From Brochothrix campestris (GTDB taxonomy: Bacteria; Bacillota; Bacilli; Lactobacillales; Listeriaceae): a stretch of 64,000 nt of DNA. Of the stretch, positions 17,264 through 26,484 are shown one piece after another. Location of the stretch: contig NZ_CP175511.1 in assembly GCF_046058945.1 (NCBI RefSeq), positions 2,046,001 to 2,110,000 of the forward strand, read 5' to 3'. The translations under genes and the position numbers were made by a program. Position 1 is the first letter of the stretch. Each line of letters opens with the position of its first letter. The notes under the pieces were generated by a model. It had not been told where the DNA came from. It saw only the letters and a list, made by a program, of their open reading frames with translations, and did no database searches.

Positions 17264-18931
17264 TTATTTAATATAAGCAGCTTTTAGGCTGTAATCAGAA
17301 CCAAAGTTATGACGGTAAAGATCTTTGATTGCTGGGTTTTGTAAGATTGCTAACGAACGTTGGTAAATTGGTGAAATCGCTGCATCCTCATTGATTAACA
17401 TGTTTTGCGCTTTCACAAAGTTATCCCAACGTTTTTGCGGATCAGACGCATCTGTTGATTTACTTGCATTGATTAAGGCATCGTACTCTTTGTTGCTGTA
17501 GTTAATGTTTGCATTTGTACCACCTGTTACATATAACTCTAAGAATGTTAATGGATCTTGGAAATCCGCACCCCAACCTGATAATTCAATATCGAAGTCT
17601 GATTTACTATCTAAATCAACACGGTTGTTAAATGGTACATTTTTAAGGCTAACTGTTAAGCCTGGTAAGTTTGTTTCTAATTGATCTTTCATGTATTGTG
17701 ATGACGATTTAGCATTGTCAGTATCATCGCTTAATAATTCAAGCGTCACTTTTTCGCCCACTTCTTTTTGCGCTAATTTCCATTCTTTTTGTGCTGCTTT
17801 AACATCAAATGTTAAGTAATCATTTGCTGCCGCTGCTGTTTTAGTGAAATCTTCTTCTGTTTTTTCATTTTTAGCTAAGCCAGCTGGCACTTGTTGATCA
17901 GACACAACTGAACCGTTTGCTAAGATGTTTTTCACATAGGCTTCTTTGTTGTAAGCTTGAGCAATCGCTTTACGCACGTGTTCGTTTGCAAGAATCGTTG
18001 CTTTACCATTACGTTTTTGGTTGAATTTCATGTAAAAGACTGACGCTTGAGCCACAGTAATTTTATCATCATCATTCGCATATTGTTTCGCATACTCAGC
18101 TGATAAGGTTACCGCATCAGCTTCACCTTTAGTGTAGAGGTTAATTCCTGTTGAAGGTTGTTTAACAACGCTAATTTTAGCATTTGCTAATTTCACATCT
18201 TCGGCACCCCAGTATTTATCATTTTTAACATATTCCCATGAGTCACCGTTACCATCCCAATCTTTCATGGTGAAGGCACCATTATAGATGAGGTTATCAC
18301 TTGATTTCGCATAGTTTTTACCTTGTTCTTTCACATATTTTTCATTTTGTGGTAAGAACGTTACAAAGGCAAATAATGACTTGGCATATGTAGTTGGACG
18401 CTCTAACGTCACTTCTAATGTTTTATCATCAACTGCTTTAACCCCTAAACTATCAAGTTCCTTTTTACCAGCCATAATATCAGAGGCATTGGCAATAAAT
18501 CCATCAAACATGTAGGCGTATTGTGAACCTGTGTCTGGATTCACTGCTTTTTTCCAACCGTACACAAAATCTTGTGCTGTTACAGGTGTTCCGTTTGACC
18601 AGTTTGCATCTTCACGTAATTTAAACGTGTATGTTTTATTATCAGAACTGATTGTTGGCTCTGCTGCTGCCACACCAAGTTCAAATTTATCATCTTTACC
18701 TAATATATAGAGACCTTCAAATACTTGGTCCATCGCTGTTCCAGATACAACATCGGTTGACATAACTGAATCCATTGTCGCAATTTGTGAAGCTTCCAAT
18801 AAGCGAATCGTTTGTTCTTTACTGCTAGTTGCTTCTTTTTTTGTTGCACTTGATCCACCACCGCAGGCTGCTAATACTAACCCAACGATTAAGACAAGTG
18901 CTGTTACAACTGATAATTTCATTTTTTTCAT
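17264..18931 (-). CDS. oppA: Oligopeptide-binding lipoprotein OppA (copy 2)
   Basis: A 555-residue peptide-binding lipoprotein. The signal peptide ends LVLAACGGG. SBP_bac_5 body with FKLREDANWSNGTPVTAQDF, and a C-terminal third nearly the same as copy 1. GGGGGAG precedes the ATG. It follows oppF by about 100 bases across a strong hairpin, so it can be expressed with the transporter core, probably with enhanced level because binding protein is needed in excess. Confidence 0.93.
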   Translation of the reverse strand: MKKMKLSVVTALVLIVGLVLAACGGGSSATKKEATSSKEQTIRLLEASQIATMDSVMSTDVVSGTAMDQVFEGLYILGKDDKFELGVAAAEPTISSDNKTYTFKLREDANWSNGTPVTAQDFVYGWKKAVNPDTGSQYAYMFDGFIANASDIMAGKKELDSLGVKAVDDKTLEVTLERPTTYAKSLFAFVTFLPQNEKYVKEQGKNYAKSSDNLIYNGAFTMKDWDGNGDSWEYVKNDKYWGAEDVKLANAKISVVKQPSTGINLYTKGEADAVTLSAEYAKQYANDDDKITVAQASVFYMKFNQKRNGKATILANEHVRKAIAQAYNKEAYVKNILANGSVVSDQQVPAGLAKNEKTEEDFTKTAAAANDYLTFDVKAAQKEWKLAQKEVGEKVTLELLSDDTDNAKSSSQYMKDQLETNLPGLTVSLKNVPFNNRVDLDSKSDFDIELSGWGADFQDPLTFLELYVTGGTNANINYSNKEYDALINASKSTDASDPQKRWDNFVKAQNMLINEDAAISPIYQRSLAILQNPAIKDLYRHNFGSDYSLKAAYIK

Positions 18932-18985
18932 TTTATTTCTCCCCCTGTTTCTTTTTTAAAAAAACATATTACTGTTACATGGTTC

Positions 18986-19008
18986 GAGCATCCACTATGT
19001 GGATGCTC
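18986..19008. promoter_or_regulatory. Intercistronic hairpin between oppF and oppA
   Basis: GAGCATCCAC-tat-GTGGATGCTC is a perfect 10-base stem with a 3-base loop. It lacks a T-tract in the direction of opp transcription (leftward) but has one on the other side. It may be an RNA-processing or 3'-end stabilising site that separates oppBCDF and oppA levels, or a terminator for antisense transcription. Confidence 0.55.
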
Positions 19009-19037
19009 AGCAAGTTTTTTCGCAATGAACCGTGTGT

Positions 19038-19997
19038 TTAAGCTTGAACTTTTTTAGCTGCTAATTTTTGTTTGTAAATGGCAACCTCATCCGCTTTACA
19101 GTAGACAAAGTGCCCCTCTTCAATTTCACGTAATTGGGCATCATCAGATTCAGTGTATTGATGCGCTGCTGTATCATAGACAATCCGTTGACGTGAACGT
19201 TCATAAATGGGGTCAGGAATTGGAATTGCTGATAACAATGATTCCGTGTACGGATGCAATGGTGTTTGATAGAGCGCATCTGATGTCGCTAACTCTAAAA
19301 TACGACCCGCGTACATGACACCAATCCGATCACTGATGTATTTAACCATCGATAAATCATGCGCAATAAACAGATACGTTAAGTTGTTTTCTAATTGTAA
19401 TTCTTTTAACAAGTTAACAACCTGAGCTTGAATTGATACATCTAAAGCTGAAATTGGTTCATCGGCAATGATGAATTTGGGCTTCACTGCTAGTGCACGA
19501 GCAATTCCAATCCGTTGACGCTGTCCACCTGAAAATTCATGTGGGTAACGACTTGCATGATCGCGGTTTAACCCCACACGTTCAAGTAAATCATCGACCA
19601 TCGCATTACGTTCAGCCTTATCCTTCGCTAACTTATGAATGTCGATACCTTCAGCAACGATGTCACGTACTGTCATGCGTGGGTCAAGTGATGCGTAAGG
19701 ATCTTGAAAAATCATTTGCATTTCACGACGGAAGGCTAACATTTGTTCACGTGATTTAACCGCATGAACGTCAGTTCCTTCAAAGTCGACCTCACCGCTC
19801 GTTGCTTCATAAAGACGTAAAATCGTCCGTCCGGTCGTAGATTTCCCACAACCCGACTCGCCAACAAGGCCGAAAGTTTCACCCTCATAAATATCAAATG
19901 AAATATCATTTATCGCACGTACTTCTTTTTTAGTACCGGCGTTAAAATATTGTTTTAAGTTTTTAACTTCTAATAATTTACGACGTTTATCTTCCAT
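19038..19997 (-). CDS. oppF: Oligopeptide ABC transporter ATPase OppF
   Basis: A 319-residue ATPase. Walker A is GESGCGKST, the Q-loop lies in IFQDPYASLDPRM, the signature is FSGGQRQRIGIARAL, and Walker B is FIIADEP. The C-terminal oligopeptide/dipeptide domain (HPYTESLLSAIPIPDP) marks the Opp/Dpp group. The ATG overlaps the oppD stop as TGATG, coupling translation. It pairs with OppD to power import through OppBC. Confidence 0.95.
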   Translation of the reverse strand: MEDKRRKLLEVKNLKQYFNAGTKKEVRAINDISFDIYEGETFGLVGESGCGKSTTGRTILRLYEATSGEVDFEGTDVHAVKSREQMLAFRREMQMIFQDPYASLDPRMTVRDIVAEGIDIHKLAKDKAERNAMVDDLLERVGLNRDHASRYPHEFSGGQRQRIGIARALAVKPKFIIADEPISALDVSIQAQVVNLLKELQLENNLTYLFIAHDLSMVKYISDRIGVMYAGRILELATSDALYQTPLHPYTESLLSAIPIPDPIYERSRQRIVYDTAAHQYTESDDAQLREIEEGHFVYCKADEVAIYKQKLAAKKVQA

Positions 19998-21052
19998 CAA
20001 ACACGCTTCCCTTCCTCTAATTTAGCGAAAACGGCTTGACGACGTTGGATTTCCGCCGGTGCTTCTACTGCTGGAGCATCTGGATGCAATAACCAAGTGG
20101 CTGCAAAATGAGTCTCCGACACTTTAAACAACGGTGGTTTTTGTTCGCTATCAATCGTCATGGCAAATTCGTTACGCGGTGCAAAGGCATCGCCTTTTGG
20201 TGGAATAAGTAAATCAGGTGGCGACCCAGGAATCGCATACAGTGCTTCTGTACTTGCTTCTAAACTCGGCATTGAACTGATCAATCCCCATGTATAAGGA
20301 TGTTTCGGATTGTAGAAAATTTCATCGACTGTGCCGATTTCAACAATTTCACCCGCATACATTACGGCAACACGGTCGGCGATGCTGGCAACAACACCTA
20401 AATCATGCGTAATAAAGATAACGGCTGTACCCGTTTTGGCTTGGATATCTTTCAATAATTCCAAAATTTGGGCTTGAATCGTTACATCTAACGCCGTTGT
20501 TGGCTCATCTGCGATTAACACTTCTGGATCACAAGCTAATGCAATTGCAATAACAACACGTTGGCGCATACCACCTGAATATTGATGCGGGTATTCTTTC
20601 AAACGTTTTTCAGCGTTAGGTATCCCTACTAATTCGAGTAATTCAATCGCACGCTTGCGCGCAGCTTCTTTACCTAAACCTTGGTGCTTACGTAAGGGTT
20701 CCATAATTTGGTTCCCAATTGAAATCGTCGGGTTAAGCGATGTCATTGGATCTTGAAAAATCATCGCGATTTCTTTCCCACGTACTTTTTGCATTTTTTT
20801 CTCACTATATTTCACAAGATCATTACCCTTAAACGTAATACTCCCGTTAGTTATTTCTGAATTCCGTGGTGGTAAAAGGCCCATGATTGCTTTCGATGAT
20901 ACTGATTTACCAGAACCAGACTCACCAACAATCGCTAAAGTCTCACCTTTGTATAATTCAAAACTTACGCCTCGAATGGCTCTTACTTCCCCAGCAAATG
21001 TGTGGAAAGAGACATTGAGGTTATCAACCTTTAAAATCTTTGATTTATCCAT
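19997..21052 (-). CDS. oppD: Oligopeptide ABC transporter ATPase OppD
   Basis: A 351-residue ATPase with Walker A GESGSGKSV, signature YSGGMRQRVVIAIAL, Walker B VLIADEP and the C-terminal oligopeptide domain (HPYTWGLISSMPSL, then PGSPPDL). GAGG precedes the ATG by seven bases. It partners OppF. Confidence 0.95.
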   Translation of the reverse strand: MDKSKILKVDNLNVSFHTFAGEVRAIRGVSFELYKGETLAIVGESGSGKSVSSKAIMGLLPPRNSEITNGSITFKGNDLVKYSEKKMQKVRGKEIAMIFQDPMTSLNPTISIGNQIMEPLRKHQGLGKEAARKRAIELLELVGIPNAEKRLKEYPHQYSGGMRQRVVIAIALACDPEVLIADEPTTALDVTIQAQILELLKDIQAKTGTAVIFITHDLGVVASIADRVAVMYAGEIVEIGTVDEIFYNPKHPYTWGLISSMPSLEASTEALYAIPGSPPDLLIPPKGDAFAPRNEFAMTIDSEQKPPLFKVSETHFAATWLLHPDAPAVEAPAEIQRRQAVFAKLEEGKRV

Positions 21053-21075
21053 TGATACAACCTCTATTCTGTAAA

Positions 21076-22098
21076 TTAATCACGCATTTTAGGGTCAAAT
21101 GCATCACGTAAACCATCAGCAATTAAGTTAAACACAATCATAATTAAACAAATAACGACTGCTGGATAAATAATTTGATACGGTAAGAAACGCAATGATT
21201 TGTAGCCTTCTTCAATCAATGTTCCGAGTGATGCTGTCGGTGGTTGTAAACCAATCCCGATGAAACTTAAGAATGATTCAAAGAAAATCGCATCTGGAAT
21301 CGTAAACATTGTATTGATAATAATAACACCCGATAAGTTCGGAATTAAATGTTTAAGCAAAATTCCGGCCGTTGGTTTGCCCATTGCCTGTGCTGCCATA
21401 ACAAACTCTTGTTGTTTCAACATGAGCACCTGCGCCCGAATAACCCTTGCCATATTAATCCAACCGGTAATCGCAATTGCAATAATAATCGCATTTAAAC
21501 CCGGCTTCATTATTAGCAACATAAGGATAACAACTACTAAGTTCGGAATCCCTGAAATAATCTCGATAATACGTTGCATGAAGTTATCGACACGTCCACC
21601 AACATAGCCAGACACCATTCCGTAAGTCACCCCAACTACTAAACTAATCACCGTTGCAATTAGAGCGATATATAGTGAAATACGTGTTCCTATCCATGTA
21701 CGTGAAAACAAATCACGTCCGAGCGAATCGGTCCCAAACCAGTAATACTCTTTAACGTTATTTTCTTTATAAACATCAGTTTCAACACCTGCGACGTCTT
21801 GCTTACCATTCCAAAAAGGCATATCTTCAAAGCCTTGTACCTTTGGTGGTAAATTGGAATACTCAACGTTTTGGGCGTTAGGTGAATGTGGTGACATCCA
21901 CGGACCCGCAATCGCCATAATAATCACTAGCACTAAAATCACCAAACTGACGATTGCTGCTTTGTTTTTACGAATCCGCATCCAACTATCTTGCAAAGCA
22001 GTCAGACTCGGACGTGAAATTTTCTCGCTTTTTTCAGTACTAATTCCAACTTGAGTAAACATTTCAGAAGGAATTTTATCATTTTCTTTATATATCAT
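21076..22098 (-). CDS. oppC: Oligopeptide ABC transporter permease OppC
   Basis: A 340-residue permease. Six membrane helices, an extracytoplasmic loop of about 70 residues after the first helix (from about residue 65) and the EAA motif MAAQAMGKPTAGILLKHLIPN that docks the ATPase. GGGAGG lies upstream and the ATG overlaps the oppB stop by four bases. Confidence 0.94.
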   Translation of the reverse strand: MIYKENDKIPSEMFTQVGISTEKSEKISRPSLTALQDSWMRIRKNKAAIVSLVILVLVIIMAIAGPWMSPHSPNAQNVEYSNLPPKVQGFEDMPFWNGKQDVAGVETDVYKENNVKEYYWFGTDSLGRDLFSRTWIGTRISLYIALIATVISLVVGVTYGMVSGYVGGRVDNFMQRIIEIISGIPNLVVVILMLLIMKPGLNAIIIAIAITGWINMARVIRAQVLMLKQQEFVMAAQAMGKPTAGILLKHLIPNLSGVIIINTMFTIPDAIFFESFLSFIGIGLQPPTASLGTLIEEGYKSLRFLPYQIIYPAVVICLIMIVFNLIADGLRDAFDPKMRD

Positions 22099-23024
22099 GC
22101 TTTACTTCCTCCCAAACGAATTCTAGGATCGATAATACCATAGAGAATATCAGTAATTAAGATGACAGCTACCAGCATCGCTGAGTAGAGTAACGTAGTT
22201 CCCATAATTAAAGAATAATCATTTAATTGAATCGCTTTAACAAACTGCTCTCCAATTCCTGGTATTGCGTATATTTGTTCAATAACCATTGAACCTGTCA
22301 TTAGCCCAACAGCCAACGGTCCTAAAACGGTAATCAATGGAATTAAGGCATTACGAATGGCGTGTTTAAAGGCAATGGCTGGTGCTGAATTACCTTTCGC
22401 TTTCGCTAATAAAATGTAGTCCGATCCAAGTACATCGATTAACTCGGTTCGCATGTAACGTGCTGCAATCGCTAATGGGAACATCATCAAAGCGATGGTC
22501 GGTAAGATTGTGTACTCTGGCCCATCCCAGAAGGCAACAGGTAGCAGACCTAATTTGACAGCTACAAAATATTGTAATAACGCTGCAAATACGAATGACG
22601 GAATTGATTTACCGACAATGGCGATAAAGGTACTTGTTGTATCTGCCCATGTATTTTGGAAGATAGCTGCGATACATCCTAACACGATTCCGATAACAGT
22701 ACCGAAAATAAGTGCTTGTACACCTAATTGTGCCGAAGGTGAAATACGTGCCATGATTAAATCAGTAACACTTTGACCCTGGAATTGATAACTCGTGCCT
22801 AAATCAAACTGGCAGAGGTTAACAATGTAATGCCAATATTGTACGATTAACGGTTTATCTAAACCATAATGTGCAATAATTGCTGCTTTCTGTGCTGCTG
22901 ACAACTTCTCTTGCGCACTGAAAGGTGTACCCGGTAGAAACTTCATTAAGAAAAATGTTGCTGATGCAATAATGAAAAGTGTGATTAACATGTATAATAC
23001 ACGTTTTAGAATATATCTTACCAT
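22095..23024 (-). CDS. oppB: Oligopeptide ABC transporter permease OppB
   Basis: A 309-residue permease and first gene of the operon. The N-terminal ILKRVLYMLITLFIIASATF helix and FLPGTPF are typical of OppB, and LLAKAKGNSAPAIAFKHAIRN is the EAA loop. AGGAGG lies seven bases before the ATG. Forms the pore with OppC. Confidence 0.95.
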   Translation of the reverse strand: MVRYILKRVLYMLITLFIIASATFFLMKFLPGTPFSAQEKLSAAQKAAIIAHYGLDKPLIVQYWHYIVNLCQFDLGTSYQFQGQSVTDLIMARISPSAQLGVQALIFGTVIGIVLGCIAAIFQNTWADTTSTFIAIVGKSIPSFVFAALLQYFVAVKLGLLPVAFWDGPEYTILPTIALMMFPLAIAARYMRTELIDVLGSDYILLAKAKGNSAPAIAFKHAIRNALIPLITVLGPLAVGLMTGSMVIEQIYAIPGIGEQFVKAIQLNDYSLIMGTTLLYSAMLVAVILITDILYGIIDPRIRLGGSKA

Positions 23025-23053
23025 CTTAGTCCTCCTGTTGATTGATTAAATCA

Positions 23054-23145
23054 AAAATTCTGAAAATAAACTTTAAAAACATTTTCGAACTGCTCGTTCT
23101 TTTTGGTAATAGGTCTATTATATACTAATAGTTTTACTCTGACAA
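23054..23145 (-). promoter_or_regulatory. opp promoter with CodY-like box
   Basis: Read on the minus strand, TTGTCA (23140-23145), 17 bases and TATAAT (23117-23122) form a near-consensus promoter. Downstream in the leader, AAAATTCTGAAAATA (23054-23068) matches 12 of 15 bases of the CodY consensus AATTTTCWGAAAATT. Placement about 45 bases after the start would suit a roadblock. CodY control of opp is known in Lactococcus; here it is inferred. Confidence 0.6.
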
Positions 23146-23540
23146 TCACCTTTCGAATGAATATTTTTACGTCTGAAATGACTTTTTATTCACAAAGAGT
23201 ATAGAAAACTCCCAACCAATCGCTTTTTCATCGTTATTATCGATTGATAACGCTTTATCCATCTTCATTTTTATTCATCAATCTGTATATTTCTGAATTA
23301 TCAGTCTATAAAAAAATTAGACAATTCATACAATTGCCAATATGCCACGAAACGTGATGCTTTTTAACGATTGGTCTTATCTATAAAAGTGATTACACTG
23401 AACAAGTGTTTCTTCTTTTCTTTTCATTATAATTTGCTAAACTAATGAGGTAGTATAAATAAAGCTTTCCATTCCAGACTGACAACATACGCTACATAGC
23501 GAATTTTTCTACAATATTATCATTAAAGGTAGGCGACCTC
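23146..23540. other. Divergent intergenic region, nothing further recognised
   Basis: About 395 bases between the opp promoter and the next gene. Very AT-rich, no frame with a ribosome site, no strong hairpin, no repeat copy. The promoter of the rightward gene must be here, but no hexamer pair stands out. Confidence 0.5.
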
Positions 23541-24338
23541 ATGGAAACAGTTATATCGAAAGGTCATATCAAATTATTAGATACCGCTCGATGGACAATT
23601 ATTTTCGAACAGTTTTCTAGCATTGTTATCATGCTTATATGTTTACTTATCATTTTAGCAGTCACTGTTTTCTTTCGTAAGTCCATTCAATACTTTCTAC
23701 ACTCAACATTACTGACAACTATACTCTCACTGTCACTCTTTACCGGGCTTTGTTCTCTTTCATTCATGATCTACACTCATGCAATGATCGACAGTGAGAA
23801 CATCAATCGAAAAGTTGTTCTAGCCCAAAAATGGAAAGAAAAAACAGCGATTCCCTTTATCAAATCGTTACCCACTCAACAACAGCTGCTCTTTAAATTT
23901 GAAGAAGAAAGAGGCAAAATCTCAGTTAACCATTTTATAGACTCGACTGGGTTACTGCCGTCTAGCATCCCTGAACGCAGTAGCGAAAACGATGCGAACT
24001 TAATCGATAGCAACAACATGGTTAAGCTGTTAAAAGGTGAACGGATTACTTTTACCTATGCCTTGAACGAGCAACTCGTTTCGGAAACCGGCTGGACTGC
24101 CATTCATTTCGAACCCAACGAGAGCTATTTATTCTTAAGCTGGGACAACGAACGCCACATCACGTTTAAACGACTCACAAGGGATTTGGGAAATGGCTTA
24201 ACTGCCGGTATTTATGACATTAAAATTTATTTGCCCCAATCCGATTTAGAAACACTGTTCGGTAACAAAGTACCTGATGTTAAAGTCTCGTCAGAAGCAG
24301 TAAAAACGAGCGAATCAAAGGATGATAGAGCTAAATAA
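23541..24338 (+). CDS. Membrane protein of unknown function
   Basis: A 265-residue protein not recognised as a family member. Two hydrophobic helices (about 25-50 and 58-82) are followed by a soluble region of about 180 residues with mixed charge, holding the segment GWTAIHFEPNESYLFLSWD. The tail is rich in S, E and K. AAAGGTAGG precedes the ATG. The topology suggests a membrane-anchored extracytoplasmic domain. Monocistronic between opp and a terminator carrying a repeat copy. Possibly lineage-specific. Confidence 0.7.
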   Translation: METVISKGHIKLLDTARWTIIFEQFSSIVIMLICLLIILAVTVFFRKSIQYFLHSTLLTTILSLSLFTGLCSLSFMIYTHAMIDSENINRKVVLAQKWKEKTAIPFIKSLPTQQQLLFKFEEERGKISVNHFIDSTGLLPSSIPERSSENDANLIDSNNMVKLLKGERITFTYALNEQLVSETGWTAIHFEPNESYLFLSWDNERHITFKRLTRDLGNGLTAGIYDIKIYLPQSDLETLFGNKVPDVKVSSEAVKTSESKDDRAK

Positions 24339-24343
24339 ACAAA

Positions 24344-24597
24344 AACGACCTCCAAAAAAGGAGGTCGTTCCAGATTGTAGACAAAGTTGAATTCAACTTA
24401 TTTTTTTGTGAATATAATTCAAGCGACTTTGGTTACAAGATGATAAGTCTGAATAGACATGCTGTTACAGTAGGAAAAATGAGCATTCGAGGTGAGTGTA
24501 CAAATGGTACTCGACTCCGAAAACGCACGCATTGACGACCTAGAACAGCGTTTATCTTCAGTCTAAAACGACATCCGCATCGGGATGTCGTTTTTGT
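24344..24597 (+). repeat. Terminator-associated repeat, copy with modules A, B and D
   Basis: The hairpin AACGACCTCC/GGAGGTCGTT (24344-24369) is followed directly by AGATTGTAGACAAAGTT (24372 on) and its inverted partner ending at 24441. Module B follows (24442 to about 24469), then module D (24470-24562), closed by CCTAGAACAGC. The element ends at a second hairpin, CGACATCC/GGATGTCG (24569-24590), with a T-tract. The two flanking hairpins differ at one base per arm (AACGACcTCC, AACGACaTCC). Module C of the 2.8 kb copy is absent. Confidence 0.8.
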
Positions 24598-24598
24598 T

Positions 24599-25273
24599 TT
24601 ATTCAAACTTAAAATGAGAGGTATCATTAACCTTTTCTGCTTTGAACAATCCATTTTCATAACTCAAGATTGATACACTGGCATTGTCTAATGAACTTCG
24701 TTGTGTCACTGAAGGATCGAGCTCATGAATGATATTACTAATTGTCACGCCATGTGCCACAATAAAAACATTCCCCCCAATCGAACGATGACGATTAATT
24801 ATATCTAAAAAACCTTTTTCGACCCGTGACCAAAACATCTCGAAATCCTCAGCATCGTCCGCTGGGTCAGCTGCTCGGGTCGCATTCAGAATTTGTGGAA
24901 CGGTCGATTGATCTAACAATTCTTGTGCTGTGGCAAGACCACGTTCAGCAGCGATTGTCCGCCAAGCCTCGTCGCCTTTCATCCCTTCAAATGAACCAAA
25001 AAAAGTTTCGCGGAATTCAGGACGTTGTTCGAGCTCTAGCCCATAGGCATGTTTATTCTCTTTGAGCATCGCATTTGCCGTTGCAACCGTCCGTTGCAAA
25101 TCGCTTGAATAAGCCGCAATAAATTCAACATCCGCTAAACCACGCCCACTTGCTTTAACATTTTCCAAGCCTTCTGGTGTGAGCGGTGCATCAGACCAAC
25201 CTTGCATCCGCTCATATTTATTTAAGTATGTTTGTCCGTGACGAATAAAATAAAGCGATAGTTTTTTTGTCAT
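24599..25273 (-). CDS. Histidine phosphatase (phosphoglycerate mutase-like)
   Basis: A 224-residue protein with the catalytic FIRHGQT (H12), WSDAPLTPEG, a second arginine in YSSDLQRTVATA, and AHGVTISNII with the second catalytic histidine. This is a cofactor-dependent phosphatase of the PhoE/GpmB branch rather than glycolytic mutase. Substrate unknown. Monocistronic, ending at the terminator beside the repeat. Confidence 0.88.
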   Translation of the reverse strand: MTKKLSLYFIRHGQTYLNKYERMQGWSDAPLTPEGLENVKASGRGLADVEFIAAYSSDLQRTVATANAMLKENKHAYGLELEQRPEFRETFFGSFEGMKGDEAWRTIAAERGLATAQELLDQSTVPQILNATRAADPADDAEDFEMFWSRVEKGFLDIINRHRSIGGNVFIVAHGVTISNIIHELDPSVTQRSSLDNASVSILSYENGLFKAEKVNDTSHFKFE

Positions 25274-25357
25274 TTCATCCTACCTTCCAACATTAAAGTG
25301 ATAACGCTTTCTTTATTATAACGTCTGCCAGAATGATTTTCCAACTTTGTTCCCTCG

Positions 25358-25981
25358 TTAATGTTTAATCCGCCTGTTAATCGATAGCATCCGATCATCT
25401 AACTCATTAACAATCGCTGCTGTACTCGTTAATTCCGCAATTAATCCGTCTGGCACAACTTGGTCAAATTTGTAATAAATTTTATGTTCGAGACTGGCCC
25501 AAAAATCCATCGCAATCGTTCGCAACTGAATTTCAACGCGCATGAGTTGCATCCCTTCCTTTAAAAAAATCGGTATTTCAACAATCATGTGAAAACTACG
25601 GTAACCATTCGCTTTCGGATTCGTCACATAATCCTTAATCTTAATCACATTGATATCATTTTGTTGCGATAACATCATAAAAATGTTCTCAATATCCGAC
25701 GTAAAAGAACAAATAACACGGACACCCGCTAAATCATGAATATGGGCCTTCGCCGCCTCAGCTGTGAACGGTTGTTTTTTCCGTTCTAATTTTTTCGCAA
25801 TACTTTCAAGTGATTTAACACGTGATTTGATGTGTTCAATCGGTGTCCCTTCATCATGATGTTGACATTCTTCATTTAATATTTTCAATTTCGTCGTCAT
25901 TTCATCGAGCGCAAATTGATTCCATAACAATAGTTGACGCCATTCTTTTAACTCCGTCACTGGGGGCAATGTTTCCATCAT
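25358..25981 (-). CDS. relP: Small alarmone synthetase RelP (YwaC type)
   Basis: A 207-residue single-domain RelA/SpoT synthetase. IEHIKSRVKSLESI, HIHDLAGVRVICSF, NPKANGYRSFHMIVE and IQLRTIAMDFWASLEHKIYYK match Bacillus YwaC/RelP closely. It makes (p)ppGpp from ATP and GDP/GTP; there is no hydrolase domain. In Bacilli it is induced by cell-wall and alkaline stress. AAGGAG precedes the ATG. It starts 12 bases after a small upstream gene that is probably co-transcribed. Confidence 0.93.
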   Translation of the reverse strand: MMETLPPVTELKEWRQLLLWNQFALDEMTTKLKILNEECQHHDEGTPIEHIKSRVKSLESIAKKLERKKQPFTAEAAKAHIHDLAGVRVICSFTSDIENIFMMLSQQNDINVIKIKDYVTNPKANGYRSFHMIVEIPIFLKEGMQLMRVEIQLRTIAMDFWASLEHKIYYKFDQVVPDGLIAELTSTAAIVNELDDRMLSINRRIKH

Positions 25982-25993
25982 CTGATTCTCCTT

Positions 25994-26326
25994 TTAACAA
26001 TGTGTTTGAACTTGTGCTTGTTTCTCAAGCGCCAACAGCAAACTGAGTTGTTCAGCCTGTTGATAGTTATATCCTTTTTCTGCCGGCCATTCTGAAAACT
26101 GCTTTAAGACCGCATCAGTTGTTATACCGACGTATTTTGCGACTTTTGCAATGCAATCGACGTACGTTTGGTGCGACAGACTCGCACCACTAATGAGGTT
26201 CAGAAAGGTCGTCATTTGTAAACCGACGTTTTTTACAAATGTTTGTGGTGTTATTTGCATCTTTTCTATATAAGCATTGATATTGATTGCGAGTAATTGA
26301 CGTTTTTTAACTGTTTGTTTTTTCAT
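25994..26326 (-). CDS. Small protein of unknown function upstream of relP
   Basis: A 110-residue, mostly helical protein with no recognised domain. The stretch KMQITPQTFVKNVGLQMTTF and following TYVDCIAKVAKYVGIT could form a helix-turn-helix resembling phage-type regulators, but this is weak. AGGAGG before the ATG. Only 12 bases separate it from relP, so the two form one operon; it may regulate or accompany RelP. Confidence 0.7.
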   Translation of the reverse strand: MKKQTVKKRQLLAININAYIEKMQITPQTFVKNVGLQMTTFLNLISGASLSHQTYVDCIAKVAKYVGITTDAVLKQFSEWPAEKGYNYQQAEQLSLLLALEKQAQVQTHC

Positions 26327-26431
26327 AAATGAAATCCTCCTATGGATTACTATCTAATATCAGTTTAACAGTTAATTATGTCATTTTTCTGATGATTTCA
26401 TGATAAAGTATGAAGAATTTCGTAAAAAAAA

Positions 26432-26461
26432 AGCTAATTCGCTAGAACTAACGAATCAACT
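26432..26461 (-). terminator. Terminator after the ASCH gene
   Basis: Imperfect stem AGCTAATTCGCTAG with CTAACGAATCAACT, followed on the minus strand by nine T residues. Confidence 0.75.
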
Positions 26462-26484
26462 TTTTCATAAACTACCAAGGTCAT

